Shown here in pieces: positions 17,140 through 28,150 of a stretch of 64,000 bases of DNA. The notes beneath the pieces were generated by a model. It had not been told where the DNA came from. It worked only from the letters and a program-made list of their open reading frames with translations, and searched no databases. Each line of letters begins with the position of its first letter. Within the stretch, counting starts at the first letter, position 1. This DNA is from Streptococcus ilei (lineage in GTDB: Bacteria > Bacillota > Bacilli > Lactobacillales > Streptococcaceae). The stretch spans positions 372,001-436,000 of the forward strand of contig NC_022584.1 in the NCBI RefSeq assembly GCF_000479335.1, given 5' to 3'. The translations under genes were made by a program, and so were the position numbers.

Positions 17140-17871
17140 ATGGATAAACTAAAAGAGTTGCAGGACGTGATTGACCGTAGTCAGAATATTGTGTTTTTTG
17201 GTGGGGCAGGTGTTTCTACAGAGTCCAATATTCCAGACTTTCGTAGCTCAGATGGCGTCTATAGTGTCACCTTAGGTCGTCATTTTACGGCCGAACAATT
17301 GGTCTCTCATACCATGTTTGAGCGCTATCCGGAGGATTTTTTCGACTTTTACAAGAAATACCTGATCTATCCCGATGCCAAGCCCAATGCAGCCCATTGT
17401 TATCTTGCGCGTCTTGAAGAGACCGGTAAGCTTAAGGCGGTGGTGACGCAAAATATTGATAGTCTCCATGAGATGGCAGGATCTAAAAAAGTCTTGAAAC
17501 TCCATGGTAGTGCCGATCGCAATTACTGTACGGGCTGTCAGCGCTTTTATGATCTGGAGGCCTTTCTAGCTTTGGCAGGGACTATTCCTCATTGCCTCGA
17601 CTGTGGCAAGGTGGTCAAGCCGGATGTGACCCTTTACGAGGAACCCCTCGATATGGACGTCTTTAGCCAAGCAGCTCGAGCTATCCAAGAGGCTGACCTT
17701 CTCATCATCGGAGGGACCTCCCTTGTGGTCTATCCAGCAGCTAGTTTGATCCAGTACTTCCAAGGGAAGAATCTGGTTGTCATCAACAAAACCAATATCC
17801 CGCAAGACAAGCAGGCGGACCTGGTTATTGAAGGGAAGATTGGCCAAGTGTTTTCTAAATTAAGACAATAA
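17140..17871 (+). CDS. NAD-dependent protein deacylase, Sir2 family
   Basis: Sirtuin of 243 aa that removes acyl groups from lysine using NAD+, yielding nicotinamide and O-acyl-ADP-ribose. Visible: GGAGVSTESNIPDFRS (NAD binding), TQNIDSLHEMAG, the catalytic His in KLHGSADRNY, a zinc site of two Cys pairs (CTGC and CLDC) and GGTSLVVYPAA near the C-terminus. GGAGG lies 8 nt before the ATG. Last gene of a deoD / HEPN-like / sirtuin string, closed by a strong terminator. Confidence 0.93.
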   Translation: MDKLKELQDVIDRSQNIVFFGGAGVSTESNIPDFRSSDGVYSVTLGRHFTAEQLVSHTMFERYPEDFFDFYKKYLIYPDAKPNAAHCYLARLEETGKLKAVVTQNIDSLHEMAGSKKVLKLHGSADRNYCTGCQRFYDLEAFLALAGTIPHCLDCGKVVKPDVTLYEEPLDMDVFSQAARAIQEADLLIIGGTSLVVYPAASLIQYFQGKNLVVINKTNIPQDKQADLVIEGKIGQVFSKLRQ

Positions 17872-17874
17872 AAG

Positions 17875-17918
17875 AACACCTGAAGGAAGTAGAACGCTAC
17901 TTGTTTCAGGTGTTTTTA
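17875..17918. terminator. Terminator between the sirtuin gene and cpsY
   Basis: AACACCTGAA and TTTCAGGTGTTTTTATT form the stem, with an inner AAGTAG / CTACTT pairing. It lies between convergent genes and can serve both. Confidence 0.85.
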
Positions 17919-17943
17919 TTGGGCTTGTGTAGATGGTTAGTCC

Positions 17944-18852
17944 TTATTTATCAAATCGGACTTCCTCAAGTAAGTATTCGATAAATTTCTCACCCATCTT
18001 GGAGAGGCTAGCTTTCTCATGTTGGATGTAGACTAGCTCGATTGGGTCATCGATATCTAGTGGGATGGAGACGATATTGTCTCCGTTGAGGTTGCTATTG
18101 AGGATACCGGTCGCAATGGTGTAGCCGTCCAGACCAATCAAGAGATTGAAGAGGGTGGCACGGTCGCTGACCACGATAGACTTTTTGTGATACTCTTGGG
18201 AGAGGATCTCTTCTGAGAAGTAGAAGGAGTTGTGGGTCCCTTGGTCATAGCTGAGATAAGGGAAGTCTTCTAGATCTTCTAGCTTGACCACATCTTTGTT
18301 AGCCAATGGGTTGGTTTTGCTGACGAAGATGTGAGGTTGAGCAGTGAAGAGGTGGGTTGCCTTGAGGTGGCTATCATCCAGCATTTTTGAGAGGACATCC
18401 CGGTTGTAGCCATTAAGGAAGAGGACACCAATCTCACTTCGGAAGTTCTTGACGTCATCGATGATTTCCCAGGTTCTAGTCTCCCGTAGGAAGAGCTCGT
18501 ATTTCTCCATGTCACTTTTCTTGAGGAGAGAGACGAAGGCTTCGACCACGAAAGCATAGTGCTGGGATGATACGCTAAAGAGCTCCCGATTGGCTACTGG
18601 ATTTTTATAGCGTTCTTCTAAGAGTTGGGTCTGCTCCACGACTTGACGGGCATAAGAAAGGAACTCCATCCCATCCTTGGTCAGAGTGATACCTTTGGGA
18701 TTACGGATGAAGATGTCAATCCCCATTTCTTTTTCCAAGTCCCGCACAGCATTAGACAAACTTGGCTGGGTAATGAAGAGTTGTTTGGATGCCTCATTCA
18801 TAGAGCCTGTTTCGACGATTTTGATAATGTAATGTAATTGTTGGATTCTCAT
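17944..18852 (-). CDS. cpsY: LysR-family transcriptional regulator CpsY-like
   Basis: 302 aa, normal for the family. N-terminal winged helix-turn-helix (MRIQQLHYIIKIVETGSMNEASKQL-type, then ITQPSLSNAVRDLEKE) at residues 1-60 and a C-terminal effector-binding domain. The sequence closely resembles streptococcal CpsY/MtaR, known to affect methionine uptake, capsule and innate-immune survival in other streptococci. Convergent with the sirtuin gene and divergent from the membrane protein gene at 18995, so its operator probably lies in 18853-18960. The specific regulon here is unknown. Confidence 0.88.
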   Translation of the reverse strand: MRIQQLHYIIKIVETGSMNEASKQLFITQPSLSNAVRDLEKEMGIDIFIRNPKGITLTKDGMEFLSYARQVVEQTQLLEERYKNPVANRELFSVSSQHYAFVVEAFVSLLKKSDMEKYELFLRETRTWEIIDDVKNFRSEIGVLFLNGYNRDVLSKMLDDSHLKATHLFTAQPHIFVSKTNPLANKDVVKLEDLEDFPYLSYDQGTHNSFYFSEEILSQEYHKKSIVVSDRATLFNLLIGLDGYTIATGILNSNLNGDNIVSIPLDIDDPIELVYIQHEKASLSKMGEKFIEYLLEEVRFDK

Positions 18853-18994
18853 GCTTATATTTTAACATACTTTTCGCAGAAAATCCTAGCTGGTATCAGT
18901 CTCTAGAAGGATTTTTCCCTATAAATCAGGTTTAGAATTGAAGGAATGTTAACACCTTGGTAGAATGATGGAAAAGATAAGCTTTGGAGGCCTT

Positions 18995-20362
18995 ATGAAA
19001 AAAATTGCTAACTGGTACAAAAAATGGAACCAGGAACTGGAGACTAAATTTTTAGCCAGTGTATTAAAGATGAACTTTATGACCAACTTCCTGATATTTA
19101 TTAGTTTGTCTGCTTTTCTAATTGTCGGGAGTTTGCCAGGAAATATCCAATCTTTGGGTTTCTGGAATGCTATTTTTGGAGTTGCAGTTTACAGTGTTAC
19201 AATTCTTGTTCATGCCCTAGGGGTCAGTTATTTTGTTCCTAATATCTTTGTGATTCTGTATGTTATTTCTAGATGGTCTACGATACAGGCCCAGACCTTG
19301 GAAAAGGAGCTGGTCGGTGTCTATGACGAGAAAGAAGAGGAAAAAATTAAACGAAGGGTCAACAATCGCAAGTACTTTGTCATCCTTTGGATAGGAGTCT
19401 TTGGCTGTATCCTCGAATCCTTCGTCATCTATCTAGTAAAGGATCTGACACCTTATGATTGGACGAAACAGCTTATCAATGAGCAGAAGCATACCATGAT
19501 TTGGACGGAGGCTCTCCCGACGATCCTTACTTTGGCACTGATTTCCTTACTAGCGCTGGTCATCTATTCTTACCGAGATGCTAATTCCTTATCTCCACTT
19601 TTAAATATCTTTTGTATCAGTGGGATATTGATGGGATTGGTATTGTTAGGGGTGTTTGACATCCAGTTGCAAGTCATCGGTTGTCACACGGTTTTCTGGT
19701 TAGTTTATTCCATTAGTCTCTTAAGGACCAGGATGAAGGAGTGGGAGGGAGAGTCTGATCCAAATAGGGTCTATGACAATCCCATTCTCCAGCGCTTTCA
19801 CACCATCCTCCACCAATCCAAACACTGGCCTTGGCTGGCGGTCGTCTTTGCCCTTCCCTTGTTAGCTGTATTGGTCATGGTTCTGATGCTTTTTGGTCAG
19901 CGACCTGATAGCTTGGTCAAGGCCTGGACCAATACGGCAGATTGGACTTTCTCGGAAAAGATTCCTCCTCAGAATCTGATCATAGATGAGCATTATCTCT
20001 GTACGGTCGCAGCAGGTGGCCATGAAAAGGTGGTCAAGCCCCAGCGGATGGGAGTCCGGCATGGTCATCCAGTGGTCGTCAATCGACAGCTCTGCATTGC
20101 CAATGCCTTTGAGCAAGTACTGGAAGAAAAGACGCCACGTTTCCATCGCTTCTTACGTCGCAATTATGACCGCTATGGCTATCCTTTTGCTAAACATATC
20201 AAGAAGAAATGGGCTATGGATGTCATTTACTATCTGATGAAGCCTCTGGAATGGGTCTTCTTGTTGGTTCTTTACCTGGTCGATCGCAAGCCTGAGAACC
20301 GAATCGCCATGCAATACATCAAACCGATCCCAGAGGATTTTGATCCCAAGAAAGCTTCTTAA
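18995..20362 (+). CDS. Multi-pass membrane protein of unknown function
   Basis: 455 aa from the ATG at 18995, preferred over an in-frame ATG at 18965 because TGGAGG lies 4 nt upstream. About nine hydrophobic segments (near 28-48, 53-70, 75-92, 125-145, 175-195, 205-225, 230-245, 285-307 and 415-432) with a large hydrophilic stretch from about 310 to 410 carrying several His/Cys residues (EHYLCTVAAGGHEK, RQLCIANAF). I do not recognise a family. Divergent from cpsY, which might control it; a PyrR-controlled promoter for pyrK begins immediately after its stop. Confidence 0.75.
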   Translation: MKKIANWYKKWNQELETKFLASVLKMNFMTNFLIFISLSAFLIVGSLPGNIQSLGFWNAIFGVAVYSVTILVHALGVSYFVPNIFVILYVISRWSTIQAQTLEKELVGVYDEKEEEKIKRRVNNRKYFVILWIGVFGCILESFVIYLVKDLTPYDWTKQLINEQKHTMIWTEALPTILTLALISLLALVIYSYRDANSLSPLLNIFCISGILMGLVLLGVFDIQLQVIGCHTVFWLVYSISLLRTRMKEWEGESDPNRVYDNPILQRFHTILHQSKHWPWLAVVFALPLLAVLVMVLMLFGQRPDSLVKAWTNTADWTFSEKIPPQNLIIDEHYLCTVAAGGHEKVVKPQRMGVRHGHPVVVNRQLCIANAFEQVLEEKTPRFHRFLRRNYDRYGYPFAKHIKKKWAMDVIYYLMKPLEWVFLLVLYLVDRKPENRIAMQYIKPIPEDFDPKKAS

Positions 20363-20377
20363 ATCACCGATTTCTAC

Positions 20378-20524
20378 TTGACAAGCATCTAGTAGCACGA
20401 TATAATGATACAAATTTAACCTTTAAGGGGTCCAGAGAGGCCTGCAAGGAAAGACAGAAAAAAAGATCAGCGGACTGAGTCTAGCTGATCATTTGTAGGA
20501 CCTTGCTTTTGCGAGGTCTTTTTT
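20378..20524 (+). promoter_or_regulatory. pyrK promoter with PyrR-binding attenuator
   Basis: Consensus promoter TTGACA (20378-20383) and TATAAT (20401-20406), 17-bp spacing. The transcript contains the PyrR binding loop GGGGTCCAGAGAGGCCTG (about 20427-20443), matching the anti-antiterminator consensus, and a terminator GACCTTGC-TTTT-GCGAGGTC followed by T7 (20499-20525). When UMP is high, PyrR stabilises the first hairpin and lets the terminator form. No pyrR gene lies in the window. Confidence 0.9.
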
Positions 20525-20548
20525 GCTGGAAGAAAGAAGAGGAAACCA

Positions 20549-22304
<1,756 letters not shown>

Positions 22305-22328
22305 GGATTATCATGAAAATAAAAAATG

Positions 22329-22390
22329 CCTGCTGGCTACAACCCCAACAGGCTACTGAGTAAGCTACAACTGAAACAACCCTTACTCAG
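22329..22390 (+). other. Two adjacent hairpins after pyrD
   Basis: GCCTGCTGG / CCAACAGGC (22329-22353, one mismatch) and CTGAGTAAG / CTTACTCAG (22356-22390). Neither has a T tail, so they are RNA 3' end or processing structures rather than classic terminators. The rest of 22305-22500 shows nothing recognisable. Confidence 0.5.
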
Positions 22391-22508
22391 CATAGCAAAA
22401 ATTTTACAGGAAAAACGTTTATTCGTCAATCTTTTAACATGTTTATGAATCTTTCCTAGTCGAAAGATGAAAAAGACAGATGGAATCCGAACGTTTTATG
22501 ATTATTTC

Positions 22509-22647
22509 TTGACTTTTCTTTAATATCGTACTACAATGTAGAAAAACCTTTAAAGTGGTCCAGAGAGGCTCCTAAGGTCTAGACGGTGAATCAGGGTAGA
22601 TACTACCTAATTTTCGTGTAACCTTGCCTCGGGCAAGGTTTTTTTGT
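22509..22647 (+). promoter_or_regulatory. pyrF promoter with PyrR-binding attenuator
   Basis: Promoter TTGACT (22509-22514) and TACAAT (22532-22537), 17-bp spacing. PyrR loop GTGGTCCAGAGAGGCTCC (about 22556-22573) and terminator ACCTTGCC-TC-GGGCAAGGT with a T run (22620-22646). Same design as the pyrK attenuator. Confidence 0.9.
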
Positions 22648-22680
22648 GGAAAAAATGTCACCCATTAAAAGGAGAAACCC

Positions 22681-23373
22681 ATGCGTGAAGAACGTCCCAT
22701 CATCGCCCTTGACTTTCCAGCTTTTGAAGATGTAAAAAACTTTTTAGAACATTTCCCAGAAGATGAAAAACTTTTTGTAAAAATAGGAATGGAATTTTTC
22801 TATGCAGTTGGACCAGAAATTGTCCACTATCTGAAAGGTCGTGGCCACAGTATTTTCTTGGATCTAAAATTGCACGACATCCCAAATACGGTTAAGTCAG
22901 CAATGTCTGTCCTTGGCACCTTTGGTGTGGATATGGTGACAGTTCATGCGGCTGGCGGTGTAGAGATGATGCGCGAAGCTAAAAAAGCACTTGGGCCAGG
23001 AGCCAAGTTGGTGGCGGTGACTCAGTTGACTTCTACCAGTGAAGAAGACATGCGTGATTGCCAAAACATCCAAACCACTGTCCAAGAATCAGTAGTTAAT
23101 TATGCCCGAAAAGCACAAGAAGCTGGTTTGGACGGAGTTGTTTGTTCAGCCCATGAAGTTGATTTGATCAAGAAGGCTACATCAGAAGAGTTTGTCTGTG
23201 TAACCCCAGGTATCCGTCCTGCGGGAGCAGAAATTGGTGACCAAAAACGGGTCATGACCCCACAAGAAGCCCACGCCATCGGTTCAGACTACATTGTCGT
23301 TGGACGTCCGATCATCCAAGCAGAAAACCCATGGGATGCTTATCATGAGATTAAGAGACAGTGGAACTCGTAA
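22681..23373 (+). CDS. pyrF: Orotidine 5'-phosphate decarboxylase
   Basis: Last step to UMP. 230 aa, normal length. Catalytic Lys/Asp array [17 protein letters not shown] is present, with VTPGIRPAG and IVVGRPII for phosphate binding. AAAGGAG upstream. In most streptococci pyrE follows closely; here a 439-bp repeat-filled gap separates them. Confidence 0.97.
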   Translation: MREERPIIALDFPAFEDVKNFLEHFPEDEKLFVKIGMEFFYAVGPEIVHYLKGRGHSIFLDLKLHDIPNTVKSAMSVLGTFGVDMVTVHAAGGVEMMREAKKALGPGAKLVAVTQLTSTSEEDMRDCQNIQTTVQESVVNYARKAQEAGLDGVVCSAHEVDLIKKATSEEFVCVTPGIRPAGAEIGDQKRVMTPQEAHAIGSDYIVVGRPIIQAENPWDAYHEIKRQWNS

Positions 23374-23383
23374 GAGCTACTAA

Positions 23384-23738
23384 AAGTGAAACTTTTGTAG
23401 CTCTACGGGAAGTCCGATAGGATCTTCCCTAACGAGTTCACTAGATTAGAAGAAAGAAAAATATCGTTTCTTTCTTCTAATCGTCGGAATAATCGGAGCC
23501 CGATGGGGCCTTCCCTAAACTATTCACTAACTTGTTTGAAAGAAAATTATCGTTTCTTTCAAACAAGTGTCGGAACTCTGGAAAGTCCGATGGGACTTTT
23601 CCTAACGCATTCACTAGATTAACTAAGAGAAAAAAATCGTTTCTTTCTTCTAATCGTCGGAATAATATGGTCTACTAAAAGTGAAACTTTTGTAGCTCTA
23701 CGGGAAGTCCGATAGGACCTTCCCTAACGCATTCACCA
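23384..23738 (+). repeat. Array of imperfect hairpin repeat units between pyrF and pyrE
   Basis: Four copies of a short hairpin motif (GGGAAGTCC-GAT-AGGATCTTCCC type, then CTAACG..TTCACTA) start near 23408, 23496, 23580 and 23703. After the first three comes a long hairpin ending in TCGTCGGAA: arms TTAGAAGAAAG / CTTTCTTCTAA in unit 1, ACTTGTTTGAAAG / CTTTCAAACAAGT in unit 2, and a partly decayed arm in unit 3. A separate hairpin CTACTAAAAGT-GAA-ACTTTTGTAG occurs at both ends (23387 and 23673). The whole fills the pyrF-pyrE gap and contains no gene. Confidence 0.85.
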
Positions 23739-23812
23739 ACCTATACTGTTATTGTTTAAAATTATTTCCTATTTAATTCGTATTCGATTAAAATCGTAAA
23801 TAAGGAGTTATC

Positions 23813-24445
23813 ATGTCATTAGCTAAAGATATTGCCAGCCATCTTCTAAAAATTGAAGCCGTTTATTTGAAACCAGAAGAGCCTTTTACTTGGGCTTCAG
23901 GGATCAAGTCCCCTATTTATACAGATAACCGTGTGACCCTCGCTTATCCTGAAACTCGTACCTTGATTGAGAATGGATTTGTGGACAAAATTAAGGAAGC
24001 TTTCCCTGAAGTAGAAGTGATTGCTGGAACAGCAACTGCGGGGATTCCTCACGGTGCCATTATCGCTGATAAGATGAATCTGCCTTTTGCCTACATCCGT
24101 AGCAAACCAAAAGATCATGGTGCTGGGAACCAAATCGAAGGCCGTGTACCACAAGGTCAAAAGATGGTAGTGGTGGAAGATTTGATTTCTACAGGCGGTT
24201 CAGTTTTGGATGCTGTCGCAGCTGCGAAACGTGAAGGAGCAGATGTCCTTGGTGTGGTGGCTATCTTCACCTACCAATTGGAAAAAGCCGATAAGAAATT
24301 TGCAGAAGCTGGCGTTCAACTCGAAACCTTGTCTAACTACACAGAACTGATTCATTTGGCAGAAGAACAAGGTTATATTACCTCTGAAGGTTTGGAAATG
24401 TTGCGCCGTTTCAAGGAAAACCAAGAAACTTGGCAAAATAACTAA
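23813..24445 (+). CDS. pyrE: Orotate phosphoribosyltransferase
   Basis: Adds PRPP to orotate to give OMP. 210 aa. The PRPP-binding loop [16 protein letters not shown] is clear, along with [12 protein letters not shown] and [18 protein letters not shown] precedes the ATG. No PyrR site lies immediately upstream, so it depends on readthrough from pyrF or on a promoter in the AT-rich 23740-23800 stretch. Closed by a terminator. Confidence 0.97.
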   Translation: MSLAKDIASHLLKIEAVYLKPEEPFTWASGIKSPIYTDNRVTLAYPETRTLIENGFVDKIKEAFPEVEVIAGTATAGIPHGAIIADKMNLPFAYIRSKPKDHGAGNQIEGRVPQGQKMVVVEDLISTGGSVLDAVAAAKREGADVLGVVAIFTYQLEKADKKFAEAGVQLETLSNYTELIHLAEEQGYITSEGLEMLRRFKENQETWQNN

Positions 24446-24451
24446 TCGTAC

Positions 24452-24477
24452 AGAAGCGTTTCTTGCGCTTCTTTTTT
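24452..24477 (+). terminator. pyrE terminator
   Basis: AGAAGCG-TTTCTTG-CGCTTCT followed by a T run. Confidence 0.85.
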
Positions 24478-24579
24478 ATCCTCTTTTCACTAGTTGTTAG
24501 CTAACTTGAAATACATAGAATAATCCTGTATGATTATGGTAATTGTTTTACGATATAAGCGATCTTAAGGGAGAAGCAC

Positions 24580-25107
24580 ATGACAAAAGAAGAGTATTTG
24601 GAAATGAAAAAGCAGGCGAGAGTTTGGTTTACCGTTAATATCCTCATCAGCTTGATTGCTATTACAGGTGGAAGTTTAGTGATCATCAGTCAATCACGCC
24701 ATATTCCGTTTTTGCTGATGTCCCTGGGAGCAATCACCTTGATGAATCGAGTTTTGATCACACCTGCTTTTAATGCTAAAAAAGAGGCTGAGGAGCAACA
24801 CCCAGAGTGGAAGGACTTGTCCACGAAAGGTACTAAAATACCTGTTGAAGATTTCCAGAAAGGGTTTCTCATATCGGTTGCCGCTCTTCTGATTGTCATT
24901 GTAGGTTTCTTTATGTTCTATCGTCCTCTGCCTAAAGCAGACCCTACAGTTTCGAATTTGACCCCTAAAGATGTTCAAATCTTACAAGAATTGGAAGAAG
25001 ATATCGAATCCAACACCCCGTCGAATTCAAATTCATTGGATATCGATAAAGCAAAAGATTTAGCAGAAGAAGCACAGCGTGAAAATTGGTTGAAAAGAGA
25101 AGAGTAA
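24580..25107 (+). CDS. Hypothetical membrane protein with two helices and an acidic tail
   Basis: 175 aa, not recognised. Two membrane segments in the N-terminal half (about 18-36 and 43-60), a third at about 95-112, then an acidic C-terminal tail (LEEDIESNTPSNSNSLDID) that is probably disordered and ends in a charged helix. Start has AAGGGAG 9 nt upstream. Stands alone after pyrE. Confidence 0.75.
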   Translation: MTKEEYLEMKKQARVWFTVNILISLIAITGGSLVIISQSRHIPFLLMSLGAITLMNRVLITPAFNAKKEAEEQHPEWKDLSTKGTKIPVEDFQKGFLISVAALLIVIVGFFMFYRPLPKADPTVSNLTPKDVQILQELEEDIESNTPSNSNSLDIDKAKDLAEEAQRENWLKREE

Positions 25108-25375
25108 GAACTCTTTTTAGGGAATTTGGAAGTCGCTAGTCTATGTGGAAGGGTATAAAAATGCAAATGACAGGAACAACATTTTGGCTTGTTTTTGGCA
25201 TTGAATTTATTTCTAATTGTGATCCTATTTTACAGAGGACTTGCATTCACAGAGTTGCGAGAAGTCAAGCTTGATTTCAAGGAAGATTGCAAATAGTGAA
25301 GATCATTCCTCGGCCTAAATGATTTCGTACCAGTCACAAACAGCAGAAATGCTGTTTTTTTGATATAATGGATTT

Positions 25376-26881
25376 ATGTTATCGAAAAGTAAACGTATTC
25401 TATTTGGGATGCTTCATGGTATCATGTTGCTAGTGATGGTCCACTGGTTCTTGATCAGTGTGACCTATCTGAGAGAGATTTCATGGCTAGCCATTTTAGG
25501 TGCTGGATTGCTATTTCTGCTAGGCTGGTTGAAACGCGATGGGGTCAAAAGAGCCCTTGCTTGGTTGACCCAGCACAAAAAAGGCTTCTTGCTTGGTGCA
25601 ATCGTCTTTCAGCTGATTGTCATGGTTTGTGCGGAACTTTTGATCCGTCGGGATGCTGCGGTGGTTTTTAAGGGGGCTTTTGAGCTTCTGAAGCAATCTT
25701 CCATCACCAACTATCTCAGCCGCAATCCGAATAACATTCCGCTCTTTCTCTATGAAAAGTTTTTCTATGTGTTGTTTGGCTCTAGTGGTCTGTGGGTTAT
25801 GCAGGTTCTCAATATGCTCTATGTCAATTTGGGTGCCGTCCTCTTGTACAAACTGTCACAGAAGCATTTCAATCAAAAAACGGCTGATCTAGTCTATCTC
25901 TTTTATGTGAGCTTGATCTGTTACTCGCCTTATTTCTATTCCATGTATACGGACATTCCGCCACTTCCTTTAATTGCTCTGCAATTATGGTGGTCCTTGG
26001 ATCTCTTGAAGGAAAACCAAGCAGGGATCTCCTGGAAGAAGATGTTTGGTTTAGGGATTTTATCTGGCGTAACTATGTTGATCCGTCCAACGACTATTAT
26101 TGTCATGATTGCCTTTTGGGCTGTACTCTTCTTTAGAGGAAACTGGAAGGTCTTTGGCAAGATTGCTACGGTGACCGTGATGACGACGGGATTTGTCTTT
26201 GCAGGGTTGAATACAGCGGTCAATCATCAAAGGGTCGTGCCGATTCTGAAAGAAGAAGGGCTGGCCAAAGGACCACTCTTGTTTATCAATCTGGGCTTGA
26301 CGGATATGGGGCATAACCAAGAAGATATGAAAGAGGGCTTGCTGGCTTATATCGATGAGGACAAGCGCTCAGACTACAACAATGGTCTGTTTAAGAAGGA
26401 AAATGTCATTAAAGAAATCAAGCGCCGTCTCAAGGAATATGGACCTTTCGGTTTGATTGGGCACATCTATTACAAGCAATCCTTGACGGTAGCAGAAGGC
26501 ACCCTGGGTTGGCTGTATCGAGATGTAGAGTATGAGAAGACGCCTTATATCAATCCACTCTATGCAAAACGCACAAAAAATAATGGATTTGCTAAATGGG
26601 TGCGAACCTATTTCCTCAGCACGGATCGGCCACAGTACAAGTATTATGAATTTATCAAGCAGTTAATCTGGATCGTCCTGTCGGCTGGCTTGCTTGGGGC
26701 TTATCTCAAGCGTCGAGATACGGATGACTTTAACTTCCTTTCCTTAGCGGTTTTTGGTGGTTTGCTCTTCTTAACCATCTTTGAAGGTGGGAAGACTCGC
26801 TACCTCATCCAATTCTTACCGCAAATTTTGCTAGTGGCTTCGATTGGTCTAGCAGGATATCCCAAGAAAGAAAACACCTAA
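25376..26881 (+). CDS. Integral membrane protein, glycosyltransferase-39-like (GT-C fold)
   Basis: 501 aa with about ten hydrophobic segments and an early extracytoplasmic loop, the layout of GT-C lipid-sugar-dependent transferases. The YFYSMYTDIPPLPLIAL region resembles conserved Gram-positive integral membrane proteins (the TIGR03766-type family in my memory), which are distant relatives of mannosyl/arabinosyltransferases. Substrate unknown. The ATG follows a TATAAT at about 25365 closely, so the transcript may be nearly leaderless. The 25108-25375 gap holds no convincing gene; a short frame ending at about 25296 that reads LNLFLIVILFYRG may be a decayed small membrane peptide. Confidence 0.75.
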   Translation: MLSKSKRILFGMLHGIMLLVMVHWFLISVTYLREISWLAILGAGLLFLLGWLKRDGVKRALAWLTQHKKGFLLGAIVFQLIVMVCAELLIRRDAAVVFKGAFELLKQSSITNYLSRNPNNIPLFLYEKFFYVLFGSSGLWVMQVLNMLYVNLGAVLLYKLSQKHFNQKTADLVYLFYVSLICYSPYFYSMYTDIPPLPLIALQLWWSLDLLKENQAGISWKKMFGLGILSGVTMLIRPTTIIVMIAFWAVLFFRGNWKVFGKIATVTVMTTGFVFAGLNTAVNHQRVVPILKEEGLAKGPLLFINLGLTDMGHNQEDMKEGLLAYIDEDKRSDYNNGLFKKENVIKEIKRRLKEYGPFGLIGHIYYKQSLTVAEGTLGWLYRDVEYEKTPYINPLYAKRTKNNGFAKWVRTYFLSTDRPQYKYYEFIKQLIWIVLSAGLLGAYLKRRDTDDFNFLSLAVFGGLLFLTIFEGGKTRYLIQFLPQILLVASIGLAGYPKKENT

Positions 26882-26910
26882 AAGCTCTCGCTTTATGAAT
26901 AGGCAGAAAC

Positions 26911-26943
26911 AGAGGTTGGATAAACTTGTCCAGCCTCTTTTTT
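26911..26943 (+). terminator. Terminator, short form of the AGAGGCTGGGAC repeat family
   Basis: AGAGGTTGGAT-AAACTT-GTCCAGCCTCT followed by TTTTT. The stem sequence is the core of the longer repeats at 42198, 50541 and 58523. Confidence 0.8.
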
Positions 26944-27011
26944 ATCCAGTGGATCTCTGTCAAATGTGGTATAATGAAAGGTAAGAATTTATTGGATAGC
27001 GGAGAGTTTCC

Positions 27012-27665
27012 ATGCAACATTCCCCCTGGCACGAAGCCATCAAATCCCATCTTCCGGAAGGGTATTTTCATCAGATCAATGACTTTATGAATGAGGTCTA
27101 TAGCCAAGGAGTGGTCTATCCACCGCGTGATAAGGTCTTTAAGGCCTTGCAGACAACGGAGATGGATCAGGTCAAGGTCTTGATCTTAGGCCAAGATCCC
27201 TACCATGGACCGGATCAAGCACAAGGCTTAAGTTTTTCTGTCCCAGATTATGTACCAGCACCGCCTTCTTTGCAAAATATTCTTAAAGAATTGCGCTCAG
27301 ACATTGGTGAGAAGCGGTCGCATGATCTGACTACTTGGGCTGAACAAGGGGTGCTCTTGCTCAATGCCTGCTTGACGGTGCCTGCTGGGCAGGCCAATGG
27401 CCATGCTGGAAAAATTTGGGAGCCGTTTACAGATGCTGTGATCAAGGTGGTCAATGAGTTGGAGGAGCCAGTAGTCTTTATCCTCTGGGGATCTTACGCT
27501 CGTAAGAAAAAGCCTCTGATTACCCACGATCGACATTTGGTCCTTGAATCAGCTCATCCAAGTCCCTTATCGGCCTACCGAGGATTCTTTGGTTCCCAGC
27601 CCTTTTCAAAAACCAATCAATTTTTGGAAGATGCAGGACGCGAGCCGATTGATTGGTTAAGATAG
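27012..27665 (+). CDS. ung: Uracil-DNA glycosylase
   Basis: Removes uracil from DNA in base excision repair. 217 aa. Water-activating loop [18 protein letters not shown] with catalytic Asp, the uracil-binding LLLNACLTV, and the Leu-intercalation loop [11 protein letters not shown] are all present. Followed 9 bp later by a Nudix gene, then pyrC, forming a likely operon as in other streptococci. Confidence 0.97.
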   Translation: MQHSPWHEAIKSHLPEGYFHQINDFMNEVYSQGVVYPPRDKVFKALQTTEMDQVKVLILGQDPYHGPDQAQGLSFSVPDYVPAPPSLQNILKELRSDIGEKRSHDLTTWAEQGVLLLNACLTVPAGQANGHAGKIWEPFTDAVIKVVNELEEPVVFILWGSYARKKKPLITHDRHLVLESAHPSPLSAYRGFFGSQPFSKTNQFLEDAGREPIDWLR

Positions 27666-27674
27666 GAGAAAGAA

Positions 27675-28139
27675 ATGCCACAATTAGCAACGATTTGTTA
27701 TATCGACAATGGGAAAGAATTTCTCATGTTGCATCGCAATAAAAAGCCCAATGATGTCCATGAAGGCAAATGGATTGGAGTTGGTGGAAAATTAGAACGC
27801 GGAGAAACTCCTCAAGAGTGTGCTGCTAGGGAAATCCTTGAAGAGACGGGCCTGAAAGCTAAACCAGTTTTAAAAGGGATTATCACCTTCCCTGAATTTA
27901 CTCCAGATCTGGACTGGTACACCTATGTCTTTAAGGTGACCGATTTTGAAGGAGAGCTCATCGAGTGTAACGAAGGGACATTGGAGTGGGTGCCTTATGA
28001 TCAAGTCCTCTCAAAACCTACTTGGGAAGGGGACCACACCTTTGTCGAGTGGCTCTTGGAAGATAGACCCTTCTTTTCAGCAATGTTTCGCTATGATGGG
28101 GATCGCTTACTAGAGACCCATGTCGATTTCTATGAATAA
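27675..28139 (+). CDS. mutX: Nudix hydrolase, MutX/MutT type (8-oxo-dGTP diphosphatase)
   Basis: 154 aa. The Nudix box is complete: GGKLERGETPQECAA followed by REILEETG. N-terminal LATICYIDNGKEFLMLHRNKKPND resembles pneumococcal MutX, which cleanses 8-oxo-dGTP. Placement after ung supports a role in nucleotide sanitation. Substrate is inferred from family. GGAG upstream of ATG. Confidence 0.9.
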   Translation: MPQLATICYIDNGKEFLMLHRNKKPNDVHEGKWIGVGGKLERGETPQECAAREILEETGLKAKPVLKGIITFPEFTPDLDWYTYVFKVTDFEGELIECNEGTLEWVPYDQVLSKPTWEGDHTFVEWLLEDRPFFSAMFRYDGDRLLETHVDFYE

Positions 28140-28150
28140 AGGAGTAGAAG

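Noticed and set aside
25160..25300. Small membrane protein gene after the 24.6-25.1 kb gene
   Set aside because: The hydrophobic frame has no proper start and is out of frame with the nearest ATG; at best a decayed gene.
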